From positions 1-64,000 of the forward strand of contig VHDE01000010.1 in NCBI GenBank assembly GCA_016871515.1: DNA of 64,000 nucleotides, read 5' to 3'. The stretch's first letter is position 1. Every line of letters starts with the position of its first letter. Of the stretch, positions 26,913 through 39,745 are shown piece after piece. The position numbers and the translations under genes were made by a program. The stretch comes from Verrucomicrobiota bacterium. Its GTDB lineage: Bacteria; Verrucomicrobiota; Verrucomicrobiia; Limisphaerales; SIBE01. The notes beneath the pieces are model-generated. The model had not been told where the DNA came from. It made no database searches and was given only the letters and a program-made list of their open reading frames with translations.

Positions 26913-28910
26913 CTAATATTTCTGCCCAAACAAATTCGGGTCGCATTTGATTTCGTTCGCCTGATCCTGATGCTTTCTGTCCTTTCTTCCTCGCTTCAAG
27001 CCCAGAACGCCGTCAGAGCCGGCCGCTTTCATGTCGAACATCCGACCCTGATGAACCTTGGTTTCGAGTGGGCTATCGAAGGCGACGCGAATCGCAACGC
27101 AACTGTGGCAGTTCAATTTCGCGCGGCGGGTGAATCAAAGTGGCGCGACGCTCTGCCGCTCGTCCGCATCGGTGGCGAGAACGTTTACCGTCGCCGCGAG
27201 AACCTCGACTACACAGTGCCGCACGGTTTCGCCGGTTCGATCCTCAACCTGCAACCGGGCACGGAGTACGAATGTCAGTTCGTGATGAGCGACCCGGACG
27301 GCGTTGCGGGCCAGGCTGCGCAAAACGTTAAGGTGAAGACGCGCGTCGAACCGCAACCATACAAAAGCGGTCGCGTTTTGCATGTTTATCCACCTGACTA
27401 TTTCGGGTCTCGCGAGGCGCCTAGCTTCACTGGCCTCTTGCAGGCCTATTACGGCGCGGGCCTCGGTGATTGGTCGGTCGTATGGGAGCGCCGCGCGCAA
27501 CCGGGCGATATTCTCCTGCTCCACGCGGGACGTTACAAAACCGAGCGCCTCAATTACGTCGATCCGATGATGACGCCGTTCGATGGATCGATGTTGCTCA
27601 CGCTCAAAGGCACGCTTGAGAAACCGATCACCATCAAAGCAGCCGGTGATGGTGAGGTTGTCATCGACGGGGACGGCAATCACCGGCTCTTCGATGTGAT
27701 GGCTTCCCGTTATCATATCTTCGACGGGCTTACCTTTCGGAACACGGACGTCGCGATCTTTGCCGGTCAGAAAGAAGTACTCGGCGCGGTAGGTCTCACC
27801 GTTAAGAACTGCCGTTTTGAGAATGTAGGTTTCGGTGTCTGGACCGAGTATGCGGGCTCGAGTGATTTCTACATTGCCGACAATCTCTTCATAGGCCGCG
27901 ACGATCGATTCCGCCTCGTGGGATGGGGTGGGGTTCCGCGCGAACCTGGCGGTCCATCATGGCAGACACCGGCTTACGGTTCGCATCTGCTGACCAGCTA
28001 TTACGCCATAAAAGTCTATGGCCCTGGCCACGTGATCGCCCGCAATTCAATCGCGTACTTCCACGATGGCATCGGCATTTCCACCTATGGCACGCCCGAA
28101 AGTGACCCTGACCGTCGCGCTTCGGCGATCGACATTTATGGGAACGATCTGCACATGCTCAACGATGATTTCATCGAAACCGACGGCGGCGTGCATAATG
28201 TGCGCGTCTTCAACAATCGTGGCGTCAATGCGGCTCAAGGTGGTTACAGTGCGCAACCGGTCTTTGGCGGCCCGGTCTATTTTTTCCGCAACCTCCTCTA
28301 TCACGTCCCGTCCGGCGTTGCTTTCAAATTCTCGGCCAAGCCCGCCGGCCTTTTCGTTTGGCATAACACCATCATCGGCGAACATCTTCTGGGCGACCCG
28401 TCAGCCAATATGCATTTCCGCAATAATCTGTTCCTCGGTCGTGATACGCCAAGCCGCGGCATTCTGACACTGGCCAGCTCAACCTTCCATAACACGACCG
28501 ACTACAACGGTTATCGCCCAAACCGCGGAATCCTAGAACAGTATCGTTACTTCAAACCCAAGTCTGGAGCGAACGTCTACGAACCTAAACGAGAAGAGTG
28601 GCAAATCTTTTCAACATTGAATGAATTCCGAGCTGCAACGGGCCAGGAGACTCATTCGATGGAAGTGGACTTCGACATCTTCGAGAAGCTATCTCCGCCC
28701 GATCATACCAAGCGGTATGCGGTTTACCATGCGATGGACCTGAACTTCACTTTGAAGCCGAACAGTAAGGCCGTAGATGCGGGCGTTGTGATCCCTGCCG
28801 TAAACGAAGAGTTCGCTGGCCGCGCCCCAGACCTCGGGGCGTTGGAAGCTGGACAACCTGCGCCGCACTATGGACCCCGCTGGCTCACGTGGCAGCCGTT
28901 CTACCGGTGA
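26892..28910 (+). CDS. Exported right-handed beta-helix protein
   Basis: This 672 aa protein starts with an N-terminal signal (FVRLILMLSVLSSSLQAQN), followed by a fibronectin-type-like sandwich (LNLQPGTEYECQFVMSDPDG). A parallel beta-helix then runs from KPITIKAAGDGEVVIDGDGNHRLFDV through repeated turns such as GLTVKNCRFENVGFGVW and ARNSIAYFHDGIGIS to MHFRNNLFLG. Such proteins bind or cleave acidic polysaccharides (pectate lyase-like), but no catalytic residues could be assigned. ATG 26892 is the best start; ATG 26970 would leave a shorter signal. The first codons overlap the 5' end of the broken ATPase on the other strand by about 20 bp. Confidence 0.82.
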   Translation: MNARTGHLIFLPKQIRVAFDFVRLILMLSVLSSSLQAQNAVRAGRFHVEHPTLMNLGFEWAIEGDANRNATVAVQFRAAGESKWRDALPLVRIGGENVYRRRENLDYTVPHGFAGSILNLQPGTEYECQFVMSDPDGVAGQAAQNVKVKTRVEPQPYKSGRVLHVYPPDYFGSREAPSFTGLLQAYYGAGLGDWSVVWERRAQPGDILLLHAGRYKTERLNYVDPMMTPFDGSMLLTLKGTLEKPITIKAAGDGEVVIDGDGNHRLFDVMASRYHIFDGLTFRNTDVAIFAGQKEVLGAVGLTVKNCRFENVGFGVWTEYAGSSDFYIADNLFIGRDDRFRLVGWGGVPREPGGPSWQTPAYGSHLLTSYYAIKVYGPGHVIARNSIAYFHDGIGISTYGTPESDPDRRASAIDIYGNDLHMLNDDFIETDGGVHNVRVFNNRGVNAAQGGYSAQPVFGGPVYFFRNLLYHVPSGVAFKFSAKPAGLFVWHNTIIGEHLLGDPSANMHFRNNLFLGRDTPSRGILTLASSTFHNTTDYNGYRPNRGILEQYRYFKPKSGANVYEPKREEWQIFSTLNEFRAATGQETHSMEVDFDIFEKLSPPDHTKRYAVYHAMDLNFTLKPNSKAVDAGVVIPAVNEEFAGRAPDLGALEAGQPAPHYGPRWLTWQPFYR

Positions 28911-28928
28911 GCCAACGCACAAACGAAA

Positions 28929-31874
28929 TCAGCGGCTTTCCTGCAAGTAGGCGATCAAATCTCTGAGATCGGCCGGAGTGTGGCCCGCTTCTAATCCTTC
29001 GGGCATCAAAGATAATCCGCTGGATTGCATTCGGACGATATTCTTTCGCGCCAGCGTTTTCCGTTGCCCATTTGCTTGCAGTAAAGTGATCGCTGCCGTT
29101 GATTCGGATTCAATGATGCCTGATTCCAACTGTCCGGAACCGAGTTCAATGGTGTAGCTGACGTAAGCGGGGTTGATCGCCATATTCGGGTCGAGAATGT
29201 TGAACAACAAATCCTCGACGCTGCGGTGAGATAAATTGGTTAAGTCGGGACCGACGCGATGGCCAGCCTGGCCTGCGACATGACACTGAGCGCAGACCTT
29301 TTCGAACAGGGCACGGCCGCGCTCGGCGTCGCCACGCTCTGGAAGTTTGCCCAGCCATTCGTCCACGACTGCTTTCCGGTTGCTGTATTCCTCGTCGCCA
29401 AACAGCTTGGTCGCCCGCGCCATGATTTCAGGCGAACTCTCCCGCAGTAATCGCCGCCGCTGTTCCAAATCCAGGTTTAGCTCGCCCAGGCCGATCTCGT
29501 GGGTTTCAATCGCCTTCACCAAATAGTCATGATACGGCAGCCGATCCAACAACAGGTTGATTACCGCTGGCCGAACGGCTGGCGCCAGCGCCCGCCAGCG
29601 CTCGACGATCCTTCGCCCAATATCCGCGTCGTCAAATCCTCGCAACACCTCCAAAGCGGCCACCTGCACCGTCGAGGGCTCCGTCGCTTCCAAGAGTGAA
29701 AACAACGTGGCGCTTATCACCGCGTAGCGACCCAAACTCAAGAGCTTTAAGTTCGCAACGCGATTATCGATTGGCTGGTTTGCGTCGAGCGCGATCTCTG
29801 TGGCGCGCTGCAACGCTTCCGTTTGTCTCTCCGTTTCGGGTAGAGCCACAAGCCGAGATAATCGCCAAGCGGCTGCGGTTAATTGAGGATTGCTTCCTTG
29901 GCTGATCTTCGCCAGTGCCAAAGCAGAAGTCCTGTCGCCGCGAATCGGACTTGTTTGTCGTTCGAGGCCGCTAGCGATGCCTAACAACGCGGATTTTTTG
30001 TACTGATCGTCGAGACTCAGCGCCGCCAGCATCGACAAGATATCGGACACTCCATCGTTCGGCCGCGTTGATAACCGCGCGCCTATTAAATCGGACAATT
30101 CGGCGATCAGGTCCAACTTGTCCTTTTTGATCGGCAAACGAAACCGCGAATCCTGCAACAGCGCTTGCAGGAGTTTGCTCTCGCCCGATCGAATCGAACT
30201 TAAGGCTGCGACACGTGACCAACGATACTGGTAATCATGCCGGAGAATCTTCAACAAGGCAGCATTTGCTGGCCGAGGATCGAAGCTTCCCAAGGCGAGG
30301 GCCGTTTGAAACCGAACTCGGGGATGCGCGTCTTCGGCCAAGGCCAGAACCTCCTTTCGGAGCGCTCTCGATTGCGCGAAAAAGTTTTCCCCGACAAGCA
30401 GCGCATTCTCACGGACACCTGGATGCTTGTCCGTCAACGCCCGGCGCAGGGACGATTCATCGAGGGCGCGCAACCCGCTAAGCGTCCATAGGGCATGCAA
30501 ACGCCCAAGAGGTTCCCCGCCATCGGACGCCATGTTTCGGAGCGACCCCACAACACTCTTATCTTGCCGTTCGACAAGCAGACGCTGCGCGGTGATGCGC
30601 CACCACGGATTGGGATTCGAAAGGTGCTTCACCAACTCGGCCGGCGTGGCTTGTTGCAAATTAGGCTTGCGAGCCGGCAGCCCGCCTTTCGGAGTGATGC
30701 GATAGATGCGTCCCCGATTCTCGCCCGCACGAAGGCCCAGCTTCTCCTTTGCCTTTTGCGGAATGTAATCCGGGTGTTCGATCACATCACGCTGCATATC
30801 GATTAGATAGAGCGCGCCGTCTGGTCCTGTCTCGATTCCGACGGGACGAAACGCATTGTCGCGGCTCGCAAAGAATTCGCTCGTTTGCTCCGCAGTAGAA
30901 CGTTTGGCAATGAAACTCGGCCCGTGCTGTTCCAGAATGTCGCGATGGACAAGATTTCCGACCACATCGCAAACCAGGAGGCTGCCCGACAAATCACCGG
31001 GATAAATCGACAGGTTGATGATGCCCATTCCGCCAGCCGCTGAAAAATGGCCGGCCTGTTCGGGATGATTCACTCGAGTTTCCGCTGCGGAGATCGGATA
31101 AATCCTTCCCATTTCACCGTGATCAGAAATGTTGACCGTCGCCTCGATAGGAGGAAAGCCCGGAAAGCGTTGCAGATAACGCGCTGGAATCATGCGTTGT
31201 TGAATGTGATTGATGTTGTAGGTGGTGAACGTTCGTCCCCAATCATCAAAGACCAGCCCAAAGCCGCCGCTCGTGTGATAGGTCGTTGTGAAGTCGCCGG
31301 TCGATGGATCAAAACTGAAATCGAGTCCGCGAATTGAAACAGGGGCCGCTGGATTACGCGGTGATGAAATCTCGCCGCCATTTCCGCCATTGGCGCCATG
31401 CACTCGGTTGTCCAATCCCCAACGCAGCCCGTTCACGTTGCTGTCAGTGACTCCCAGGGTGAAGCCGCGCAGGAAGACGTCGCGAAGATCAGCTTTGCCG
31501 TCGTTATCGTTGTCTTTGAGATAGACAATCTCCGGCGGTGCAGTCACCAGAACGCCGCCTTTCCACGGCGCAATCGAGGTTGGAAAACTGAGTCCTTCGG
31601 CAAATAGAGTTGCGCGGTCGATTTGGCCATCTCCATCGCGGTCTTCCAACAAACGCACTGTTCCCCCAGCACGCCTTTCCGGACCAATCCCGAGCGGGTA
31701 ATCGCGCATCTCGAGGACGTACATCTTTCCTTTTTCGTCAAACGTCAAGGCGACGGGATCGACCACATTCGGTTCCCCAGCGAATAGGGTCATTTCGAGG
31801 GCAGGGTGCAACTGATAGTCCAAGGCTTCTTTCATGGACTGCGCCAAACAAATCTGAAATCCCACCAACGCCAC
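28929..31874 (-). CDS. PVC-type HEAT-repeat/cytochrome c (CxxCH) protein
   Basis: This large exported protein has three parts: an N-terminal six-bladed propeller (FAGEPNVVDPVALTFDEKGKMYV, RDGDGQIDRATLF), a central HEAT-like helical region (about residues 500-800: NPWWRITAQRLLVER, HPGVRENALLVGENF, HPRVRFQTALALGSF), and a C-terminal cytochrome c domain with CAQCH and PDLTNLSHRSVEDLLFNILDPN. This is the PVC haem-binding architecture, probably a periplasmic dehydrogenase or electron-transfer protein. The start is ambiguous: GTG 31874 follows repeat C1, while ATG 32045 would read through the repeat. About 981 aa from GTG 31874. Confidence 0.88.
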   Translation of the reverse strand: MALVGFQICLAQSMKEALDYQLHPALEMTLFAGEPNVVDPVALTFDEKGKMYVLEMRDYPLGIGPERRAGGTVRLLEDRDGDGQIDRATLFAEGLSFPTSIAPWKGGVLVTAPPEIVYLKDNDNDGKADLRDVFLRGFTLGVTDSNVNGLRWGLDNRVHGANGGNGGEISSPRNPAAPVSIRGLDFSFDPSTGDFTTTYHTSGGFGLVFDDWGRTFTTYNINHIQQRMIPARYLQRFPGFPPIEATVNISDHGEMGRIYPISAAETRVNHPEQAGHFSAAGGMGIINLSIYPGDLSGSLLVCDVVGNLVHRDILEQHGPSFIAKRSTAEQTSEFFASRDNAFRPVGIETGPDGALYLIDMQRDVIEHPDYIPQKAKEKLGLRAGENRGRIYRITPKGGLPARKPNLQQATPAELVKHLSNPNPWWRITAQRLLVERQDKSVVGSLRNMASDGGEPLGRLHALWTLSGLRALDESSLRRALTDKHPGVRENALLVGENFFAQSRALRKEVLALAEDAHPRVRFQTALALGSFDPRPANAALLKILRHDYQYRWSRVAALSSIRSGESKLLQALLQDSRFRLPIKKDKLDLIAELSDLIGARLSTRPNDGVSDILSMLAALSLDDQYKKSALLGIASGLERQTSPIRGDRTSALALAKISQGSNPQLTAAAWRLSRLVALPETERQTEALQRATEIALDANQPIDNRVANLKLLSLGRYAVISATLFSLLEATEPSTVQVAALEVLRGFDDADIGRRIVERWRALAPAVRPAVINLLLDRLPYHDYLVKAIETHEIGLGELNLDLEQRRRLLRESSPEIMARATKLFGDEEYSNRKAVVDEWLGKLPERGDAERGRALFEKVCAQCHVAGQAGHRVGPDLTNLSHRSVEDLLFNILDPNMAINPAYVSYTIELGSGQLESGIIESESTAAITLLQANGQRKTLARKNIVRMQSSGLSLMPEGLEAGHTPADLRDLIAYLQESR

Positions 31875-31909
31875 GGTTGCAGATGTCCATACGAATCTTA
31901 TCCCGAGAC

Positions 31910-32002
31910 GGAGCGCGGATATTCCTGTCTGCAGCGGTCTGGAATTCGCCCAGACCGGTCGAGCTTCAGGATATAGCTGCGGACAGGAATGTCCGCGGTC
32001 CG
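31910..32002. repeat. Family C repeat, GGAGCGCGGAYATTC type, copy 1
   Basis: GAGCGCGGATATTCCTGTC at the left is inverse to GGACAGGAATGTCCGCGGTCC at the right, with an inner AGCGGTCTGG/CCAGACCGG pair. It is embedded in the 5' part of the PVC-haem ORF. Related copy C2 lies at 44980. Confidence 0.85.
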
Positions 32003-32145
32003 TCAAAGTAAGAATTGCCGCGACATCAGACAGGTAGCTCAACATGCGCGCGACAGTACCAAACCGGAGATCATTGGCCATGCAAATTGGGCTAATTGGG
32101 CTTTTTTCTTGCGGGACGATCTTCGCCAGCCATAACCTGCAACCC

Positions 32146-33294
32146 ATGTTGAAGAAGGGTGTTCTTGTCATCTTGTTGTTCACGACCTCGATTGCATATG
32201 CGCAACCAAAACCCCGCGCGCGCGATTTGGGAATTCCATTCGAAGGCACGCCCGCTCGATTAAATGCAATCACCGATGTGAGTGGCGTCGAAGTGGGCCA
32301 CACAACGTTGATCTCTGGCCAAGGCGCTTTAAAAGTTGGCGAAGGCCCGGTTCGGACGGGCGTGACCGCGATCTTGCCGCGCGGCAAAACCTCCGACCAT
32401 CAGGCATTTGCTGGTTGGTTCTCATTGAATGGCAATGGTGAGATGACTGGCACGACTTGGATCGAGGAGTCCGGCTTTCTCGAAGGTCCGGTCATGATCA
32501 GCAACACACACAGTGTCGGGGTGGTGCGTGATGCCACGATCGCCTGGCGTTTGAAGCGGAGCAACATGCCGCAATCGTGGGCGTTACCTGTGGTCGCGGA
32601 AACCTGGGATGGCCGGTTGAACGACATCAATGGTTTTCACGTCAAGCCCGAGCATGTTTTTGCCGCGCTGGACAACGCGAAGTCCGGGCGAGTTGCGGAA
32701 GGTAATGTTGGCGGCGGCACGGGCATGGTTTGTCACGGCTTCAAAGGGGGCATTGGGACCTCTTCGCGAAAGTTGGAAATGGAATTCGGCGGTTACATCG
32801 TCGGTGTCCTCGCGCAGTGCAATCACGGCACGCGGCCGCAGCTTCGCATAGCCGGCGTTCCAGTCGGTTTGGAAATTGCCGATGACATGTTAAAGCACGA
32901 AGATGTCGGTTCCATTATTGTCGTTGTGGCCACTGACGCGCCCTTGCTGCCGCATCAGCTCAAACGGCTGGCCAGACGCGTATCGATGGGCCTGGCCAGA
33001 ACTGGCAGCATTGCCGGCAATGGTTCGGGCGATATTTTCATCGCCTTCTCTACAGCGAACGTGGATGCCGCCAAACCGGAAGGCACGGCCACGTTGGAGA
33101 TGTTGCCCAACGATCGCATGAACCCGCTTTTTGCTGCGACCGTGCAAGCGACCGAAGAAGCGATCATCAACGCCTTGATCGCTGCGGAAACCATGCTTGG
33201 CGTCGATAATCATAAGGTAATCGCGCTTCCACACAAACTCGTGCGGGAAATCTTGAAAAAGAACAATCGGCTGGCGGAAACAGTGAGGCAGTGA
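32146..33294 (+). CDS. P1-family (DmpA-like, S58) peptidase, exported
   Basis: This N-terminal-nucleophile hydrolase self-cleaves to expose Ser/Thr. Family signatures: RARDLGIPFEGTPARLNAITDVSGVEVGHTTL at the start, TGVTAILPRG, the NGNGEMTGTTWIEESG block, SNTHSVGVVRDA, and GNVGGGTGMVCHGFKGGIGTSSR, which contains the cleavage site and nucleophile. The end has GSGDIFIAFST. Relatives are D-aminopeptidase DmpA and beta-peptidyl aminopeptidases. ATG 32146 gives a short signal (MLKKGVLVILLFTTSIAYAQ) and 382 aa. The ORF reaches 32044, but that start would overlap the divergent ATG of the haem protein. Confidence 0.88.
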   Translation: MLKKGVLVILLFTTSIAYAQPKPRARDLGIPFEGTPARLNAITDVSGVEVGHTTLISGQGALKVGEGPVRTGVTAILPRGKTSDHQAFAGWFSLNGNGEMTGTTWIEESGFLEGPVMISNTHSVGVVRDATIAWRLKRSNMPQSWALPVVAETWDGRLNDINGFHVKPEHVFAALDNAKSGRVAEGNVGGGTGMVCHGFKGGIGTSSRKLEMEFGGYIVGVLAQCNHGTRPQLRIAGVPVGLEIADDMLKHEDVGSIIVVVATDAPLLPHQLKRLARRVSMGLARTGSIAGNGSGDIFIAFSTANVDAAKPEGTATLEMLPNDRMNPLFAATVQATEEAIINALIAAETMLGVDNHKVIALPHKLVREILKKNNRLAETVRQ

Positions 33295-33354
33295 GAGTTG
33301 ATCAAAAGCTCGCTGCGAATCGTCATATAGGAGCGGGACAGCCGTACCGGGTTA

Positions 33355-33434
33355 GCGTAGCGCAGACTTTCATTCTACTGTATCGCAGAATTGTATTAAT
33401 TGTATTCTGCGGATCGCCCGCAAGTTCGAGCGCC
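33355..33434. repeat. Family B repeat, copy 2
   Basis: It contains CGTAGCGCAGACTTTC, GTATCGCAGAATTGTATTAA, ATTGTATTCTGCGGA and CCGCAAGTTCGAGCG, shared with copy 3 at 48264. The remaining gap to 33652 has no gene. Confidence 0.85.
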
Positions 33435-33652
33435 CCGGAAGGTGCGGACGGTATGCCGATTGCAAATCCGCGATACGCGCTGCGCTTAACACGCACGTTC
33501 CGTGCGGAACACAGTTTTGTAACACGCGACGAGCAAGCGCTAGCGATCGCGGAGCTTCTAGGTTTTCCCGGTTTTGTCTTGTGCCAGCGCGGGAAAAAAC
33601 TAGATTACAGTCTCGAAGCCGCGATTTCGCCGACATGCTGATGCTTCTTGAA

Positions 33653-36196
<2,544 letters not shown>

Positions 36197-36199
36197 GCC

Positions 36200-37651
36200 A
36201 TGAATCCCTTTCTTTGGACGCATCGCCAAGCCCCTGGCAGGGAGATGTCTCGACGCGAAATGCTCCGAAGCAGCGCGGTGGGATTCGGTTACCTCGCGCT
36301 ATCCGCACTGTTGGCCGGCGAGTCGAACGCCGACGCCAAGCTTGTTGCGGCAATCGATCCCCTCCAGCCGCGCCTACCGCAGGCTGCCGCCCGAGCCAAG
36401 CGCGTTATCTTTCTTTTCATGAAGGGCGGACCGTCGCAGGTGGATACGTTCGATTACAAGCCGCTATTGCAGCGCGATCACGGCAAGCCGCTCCCGTTTG
36501 AAAAGCCGCGCGTTCAGTTTGCAAAGACCGGCAACCTCCTGAAATCGCCTTGGCAATTCAAAAAATACCGCCAAAGCGGCATTGAAGTGAGTGAACTCTT
36601 TCCGCATGTCGCCCATCGTGTCGACGATATCTGCTTCATCAATTCAGTCCACGGCACGAATGCAGCCCACGGCGGCGCGGTTTTGAAACTTCATACCGGC
36701 AGCGACACTTTCGTCCGCCCGAGCCTCGGTTCCTGGATTACCTATGGGCTCGGCACCGAAAATCGTAACCTGCCTGGATTCGTCACCATTTGTCCAACGC
36801 TGGCTCATGGCGGCGTGAACAACTGGGGTTCCGCTTTTCTACCTGCGCCTTACGGAGGCACACCGATAGGCAACGCCAGTATTCCGGCTGATCAAGCTAT
36901 CGTCCGTTATGTGAAGAATCGCCGGACATCACCGGACCGACAACGCAGCCAGCTCGATTTGCTGGCCCAGCTGAACCGCGAACATCTCCAGGAGACCGGC
37001 CCGAACTTGGCCTTGGAAGGACGGATCAATTCGTTTGAGCTGGCTTTTCGGATGCAGACGGCAATGCCGGAACTTCAAGACATCTCGAAGGAATCTTCGG
37101 CTACCCTCAAACTTTATGGCATCGACGATAAGGTCACCGAAAACTTCGGCCGCCAATGCCTCATGGCCCGAAGGTTTGCCGAAAGCGGCGTGCGCTTCGT
37201 GCAAGTGACCCACAGCGATCCCTACGTCCAATGGGATCAACACAGCGACCTCAAGAAAGGCCACGAGAAAAATGCGCTGGAAGTGGACAGGCCAATCGCA
37301 GGCCTCCTGACCGACCTCAAAGCGCGCGGCCTATTGGACGATACATTAGTGGTCTGGGGGGGCGAATTCGGCCGCACACCGACGGCTCAAGGCGATAATG
37401 GCCGCGATCACAACCCGGAAGGCTTTACCATGTGGCTGGCGGGCGGCGGAGTTCGCGGCGGGATCAGATATGGTGCGACGGACGATTACGGTTATTACGC
37501 CGCGAAGGACAAGGTTCATATCCACGACCTTCACGCAACGATTCTGCACATCCTTGGCCTCGATCACGAAAAGCTCACCTATCGTTACGCGGGGCGCGAC
37601 TTCCGTTTGACCGACGTGCACGGGCACATCGTCACGGAGATACTCGCCTGA
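36200..37651 (+). CDS. DUF1501 protein, Tat-exported, sulfatase-like fold
   Basis: This 483 aa protein has a Tat leader ([23 protein letters not shown]). Family signatures are [67 protein letters not shown] and [23 protein letters not shown]. The latter resembles the alkaline phosphatase/sulfatase superfamily metal ligands, though activity is unproven. It directly follows the DUF1549/DUF1553 gene (3 bp), the standard PVC gene pair, so the two are co-transcribed and likely work together at the periplasmic face. Confidence 0.92.
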   Translation: MNPFLWTHRQAPGREMSRREMLRSSAVGFGYLALSALLAGESNADAKLVAAIDPLQPRLPQAAARAKRVIFLFMKGGPSQVDTFDYKPLLQRDHGKPLPFEKPRVQFAKTGNLLKSPWQFKKYRQSGIEVSELFPHVAHRVDDICFINSVHGTNAAHGGAVLKLHTGSDTFVRPSLGSWITYGLGTENRNLPGFVTICPTLAHGGVNNWGSAFLPAPYGGTPIGNASIPADQAIVRYVKNRRTSPDRQRSQLDLLAQLNREHLQETGPNLALEGRINSFELAFRMQTAMPELQDISKESSATLKLYGIDDKVTENFGRQCLMARRFAESGVRFVQVTHSDPYVQWDQHSDLKKGHEKNALEVDRPIAGLLTDLKARGLLDDTLVVWGGEFGRTPTAQGDNGRDHNPEGFTMWLAGGGVRGGIRYGATDDYGYYAAKDKVHIHDLHATILHILGLDHEKLTYRYAGRDFRLTDVHGHIVTEILA

Positions 37652-39201
37652 CACCGTAGCAGCCGATGTCAAAGTTTGCGCTCGGGTCGCCGCAGATTTG
37701 AAATTCGAAATCCGAAACAATCCTGCCCGGACTTCGCTTGCCTGGATGTCTTTGATGCGCATTGGCGCTCGGCGGCTAACGAAAAAGGTGAGCGACCGCC
37801 GCTGACCCCGCGCTTGCGCATGCGCCTTTACTTGGGCGGGTGGTTCTGGGCAGTTTGTAGGCTTTGCGCGCGTGCGCACCTTTGGCTGCGCCGCGTAAAG
37901 GGCCTTTGGTGGGAGTCGATTCTGGGCGTGATCTAAAACCCTAGCAGGACGCTTGCTCCGGGACTTTCTACGCGGCTGGCTCCATCTGGCGGCCAAAGTG
38001 CGGGCCAATCGCGTGCGCGCTCTGCTGAAAGAACCACCCTTGCTCACCACTCAAGAGCAACAGACCTGGAAGCTGCCGCCAACGATTGAGCCGCGCGGTC
38101 CAGCTCCGGCCTCCAATCCGGCCGAGGCAGGACCGCGCTGTCCTTGTTGCCGCAAACCGATGCGCCTGGTGGCCGCTTGGGCGGCGGGACACCGAGCACC
38201 GCTCCCGTGCTGGCCCAATCGTCCGCCATGAGATCACGCCCGCGCCCAATAGAGTTTTCCTTTCCCACGAGCTGTCTTGTGCACCGATGGACTCTGCCCG
38301 CGCGCCGAATTTTGTGCCTGAAGCTGCTAAACAATCACTGCCCGTGCGTGCGGCCAGAGCGCTGGAGCAGCGGCCACCATTCTCCAGAACCACTCAAAAG
38401 GTTCCTGGTCCAGCGGTCCTTGGGCTCAGGGCGTAAGACCAAACGAAAACCTTCCGCAAGGAGCTAAGCCTTCAGGGCCACGGGTTATCGGCCGCGGCTT
38501 CGTTCAATCAGGGAATGCAAATAACCCGGAGTGAAGCGATCGTGCTCTCGCACAAATCGTCCCCCTCTGCCGCTTCACTCCGGGTTATCTACATTCCTTC
38601 TTTTGTTAGACGACCTATTCTGAACCCTCTCATCTCTCGTCAGGTTCGACTCGACTATCGCACCGGATCGCCCAGCGTCAAAATCGATTTCCTCCGCCGC
38701 GCCAACTCCGCCGCATCCCGTGGACGCCGTCCAGCGCAATCTCTCCGCCGAGCGCCATTCTCTGCTCTCGATCTCCCGCGGCGCTCGAATCCGACAACCC
38801 GTATTGAATCTGCCGCGAGCCATTCAAGTTCTGACCCCTGAGCGCCCACTCGCAAGGGCGTCTAACGACCAAGGTCAGGCACGGCGGAACTGGATGCCAC
38901 CATCAACCCGAACGCGCTCCCCGCCGTTGCCTGCACCGTTCTTCGTTCGGCTTTCCCGTCGGCCGAGGACGCGACCACCTCTGATGACCATCCGTGTAAT
39001 CCGTGCAATCCGTGGTCAATACAAAAGGCAGACTGAACCACGGATGACACGGATAACCCGGATCGATGTGTTGCTCTCACGACATCCTCTCCGGGTTCCG
39101 CCGAACGACGGAACTGAGCGCCGCGAGCGGCCAAGTGCGTCCGCATTGGCAATCGATATGGCCCGCTCGCGTTCGCTCCAGTGATCTGGTTCGGCACGTT
39201 T
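37652..39201. other. Gene-poor 1.5 kb region with repeats and possible transposase debris
   Basis: No intact gene is seen. Plus ORF 37953-38231 contains GPRCPCCRKPMRLV, a two-Cys-pair motif resembling the end of some transposases or zinc-ribbon proteins, but flanking frames do not extend the homology, so it may be debris. The K inverted repeat lies at 38512-38597. Near 38992-39060 there are CCGTGTAATCCGTG and CCACGGATGACACGGAT inverse motifs. Near 37657 there is a GTAGCAGCCGA fragment of family E. Confidence 0.4.
38512..38597. repeat. Inverted repeat K, ATAACCCGGAGTGAAGCG arms
   Basis: The 27 bp arms at 38512-38538 and 38571-38597 differ at two positions, sharing ATAACCCGGAGTGAAGCG, with a 32 nt loop. 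Confidence 0.85.
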
Positions 39202-39615
39202 TTAATGAATCCGATCTTCAATAAATGCCGGAGAAGACACCGGCTGTGTTTTAAGAATATCCTCAATGGAATCGATTAAGTCATGGTATAAAGAAAACAT
39301 CCGGCGGTAGTTCATGAAATCAATCGGCCTCATGTGGTAGAAGGAATATGTAGTCCCCTTCCACGTCACCGATTCGTCTCGTCCGGATCGCGAGATGAAA
39401 ATGCCGTTGGAATGCACCGAATTCCGGACGTGCCTCCAGACGTCATACAGTGGAATGTAGCGGTCAAGACCAAGCTGCTTCAGGAGAAAATCGTAGATCG
39501 ACTTGAAAGCTGCACCTCCTCGATCACATGATCCTGGAAAAAGAAAAGTGACCAATTTCCTGAAGGTCCACTCCTGACGGGAAAGGAAAAAGACAAACAT
39601 CGCGTGCTTCGTCAT
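39202..39615 (-). CDS. Hypothetical protein fragment with possible HEPN-like helix
   Basis: I do not recognise a family with confidence. From ATG 39615 the frame is 137 aa: MTKHAMFVFFLSRQEWTFRKL, then DRYIPLYDVWRHVRNSVHSNGIF, then YHMRPIDFMNYRRMFSLYHDLIDSIEDIL. The RHVRNSVH segment recalls the Rx(4-6)H pattern of HEPN nucleases, which is suggestive only. Plausible protein-like sequence (DEPSPGDLGALRNLES) continues upstream of this ATG until it meets hairpin L at 39683, so the N-terminus has probably been cut there. It is transcribed away from the integrase remnant. Confidence 0.45.
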   Translation of the reverse strand: MTKHAMFVFFLSRQEWTFRKLVTFLFPGSCDRGGAAFKSIYDFLLKQLGLDRYIPLYDVWRHVRNSVHSNGIFISRSGRDESVTWKGTTYSFYHMRPIDFMNYRRMFSLYHDLIDSIEDILKTQPVSSPAFIEDRIH

Positions 39616-39682
39616 GGATTCAAGGTTGCGTAGGGCACCGAGGTCGCCGGGGCTCGGTTCGTCTTTCTGATAAGCCTGCTTC

Positions 39683-39745
39683 GTGTCGCTTCGGCAAGCG
39701 TGCTCAACGGACTGCCGGTGTTGAGCACGCTTGCCGAAGCGGCAC
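39683..39745. repeat. Inverted repeat L at a junction of two truncated ORFs
   Basis: The 26 bp arms at 39683-39708 and 39720-39745 (GTTGAGCACGCTTGCCGAAG on the right) have one mismatch and an 11 nt loop. Integrase homology begins directly after the right arm. The HEPN-like ORF is broken on the left. Confidence 0.88.

Noticed and set aside
37953-38231. Intact transposase or zinc-ribbon gene
   Set aside because: Only a CPCCRKPM motif is suggestive; no extended homology or terminal inverted repeat could be matched, so it is left as debris.
39702-39726. Possible integron attC site (GCTCAAC...GTTGAGC)
   Set aside because: The core-like heptamers are only 11 nt apart, far shorter than a real attC (at least about 57 bp), and the match may be accidental in the hairpin.
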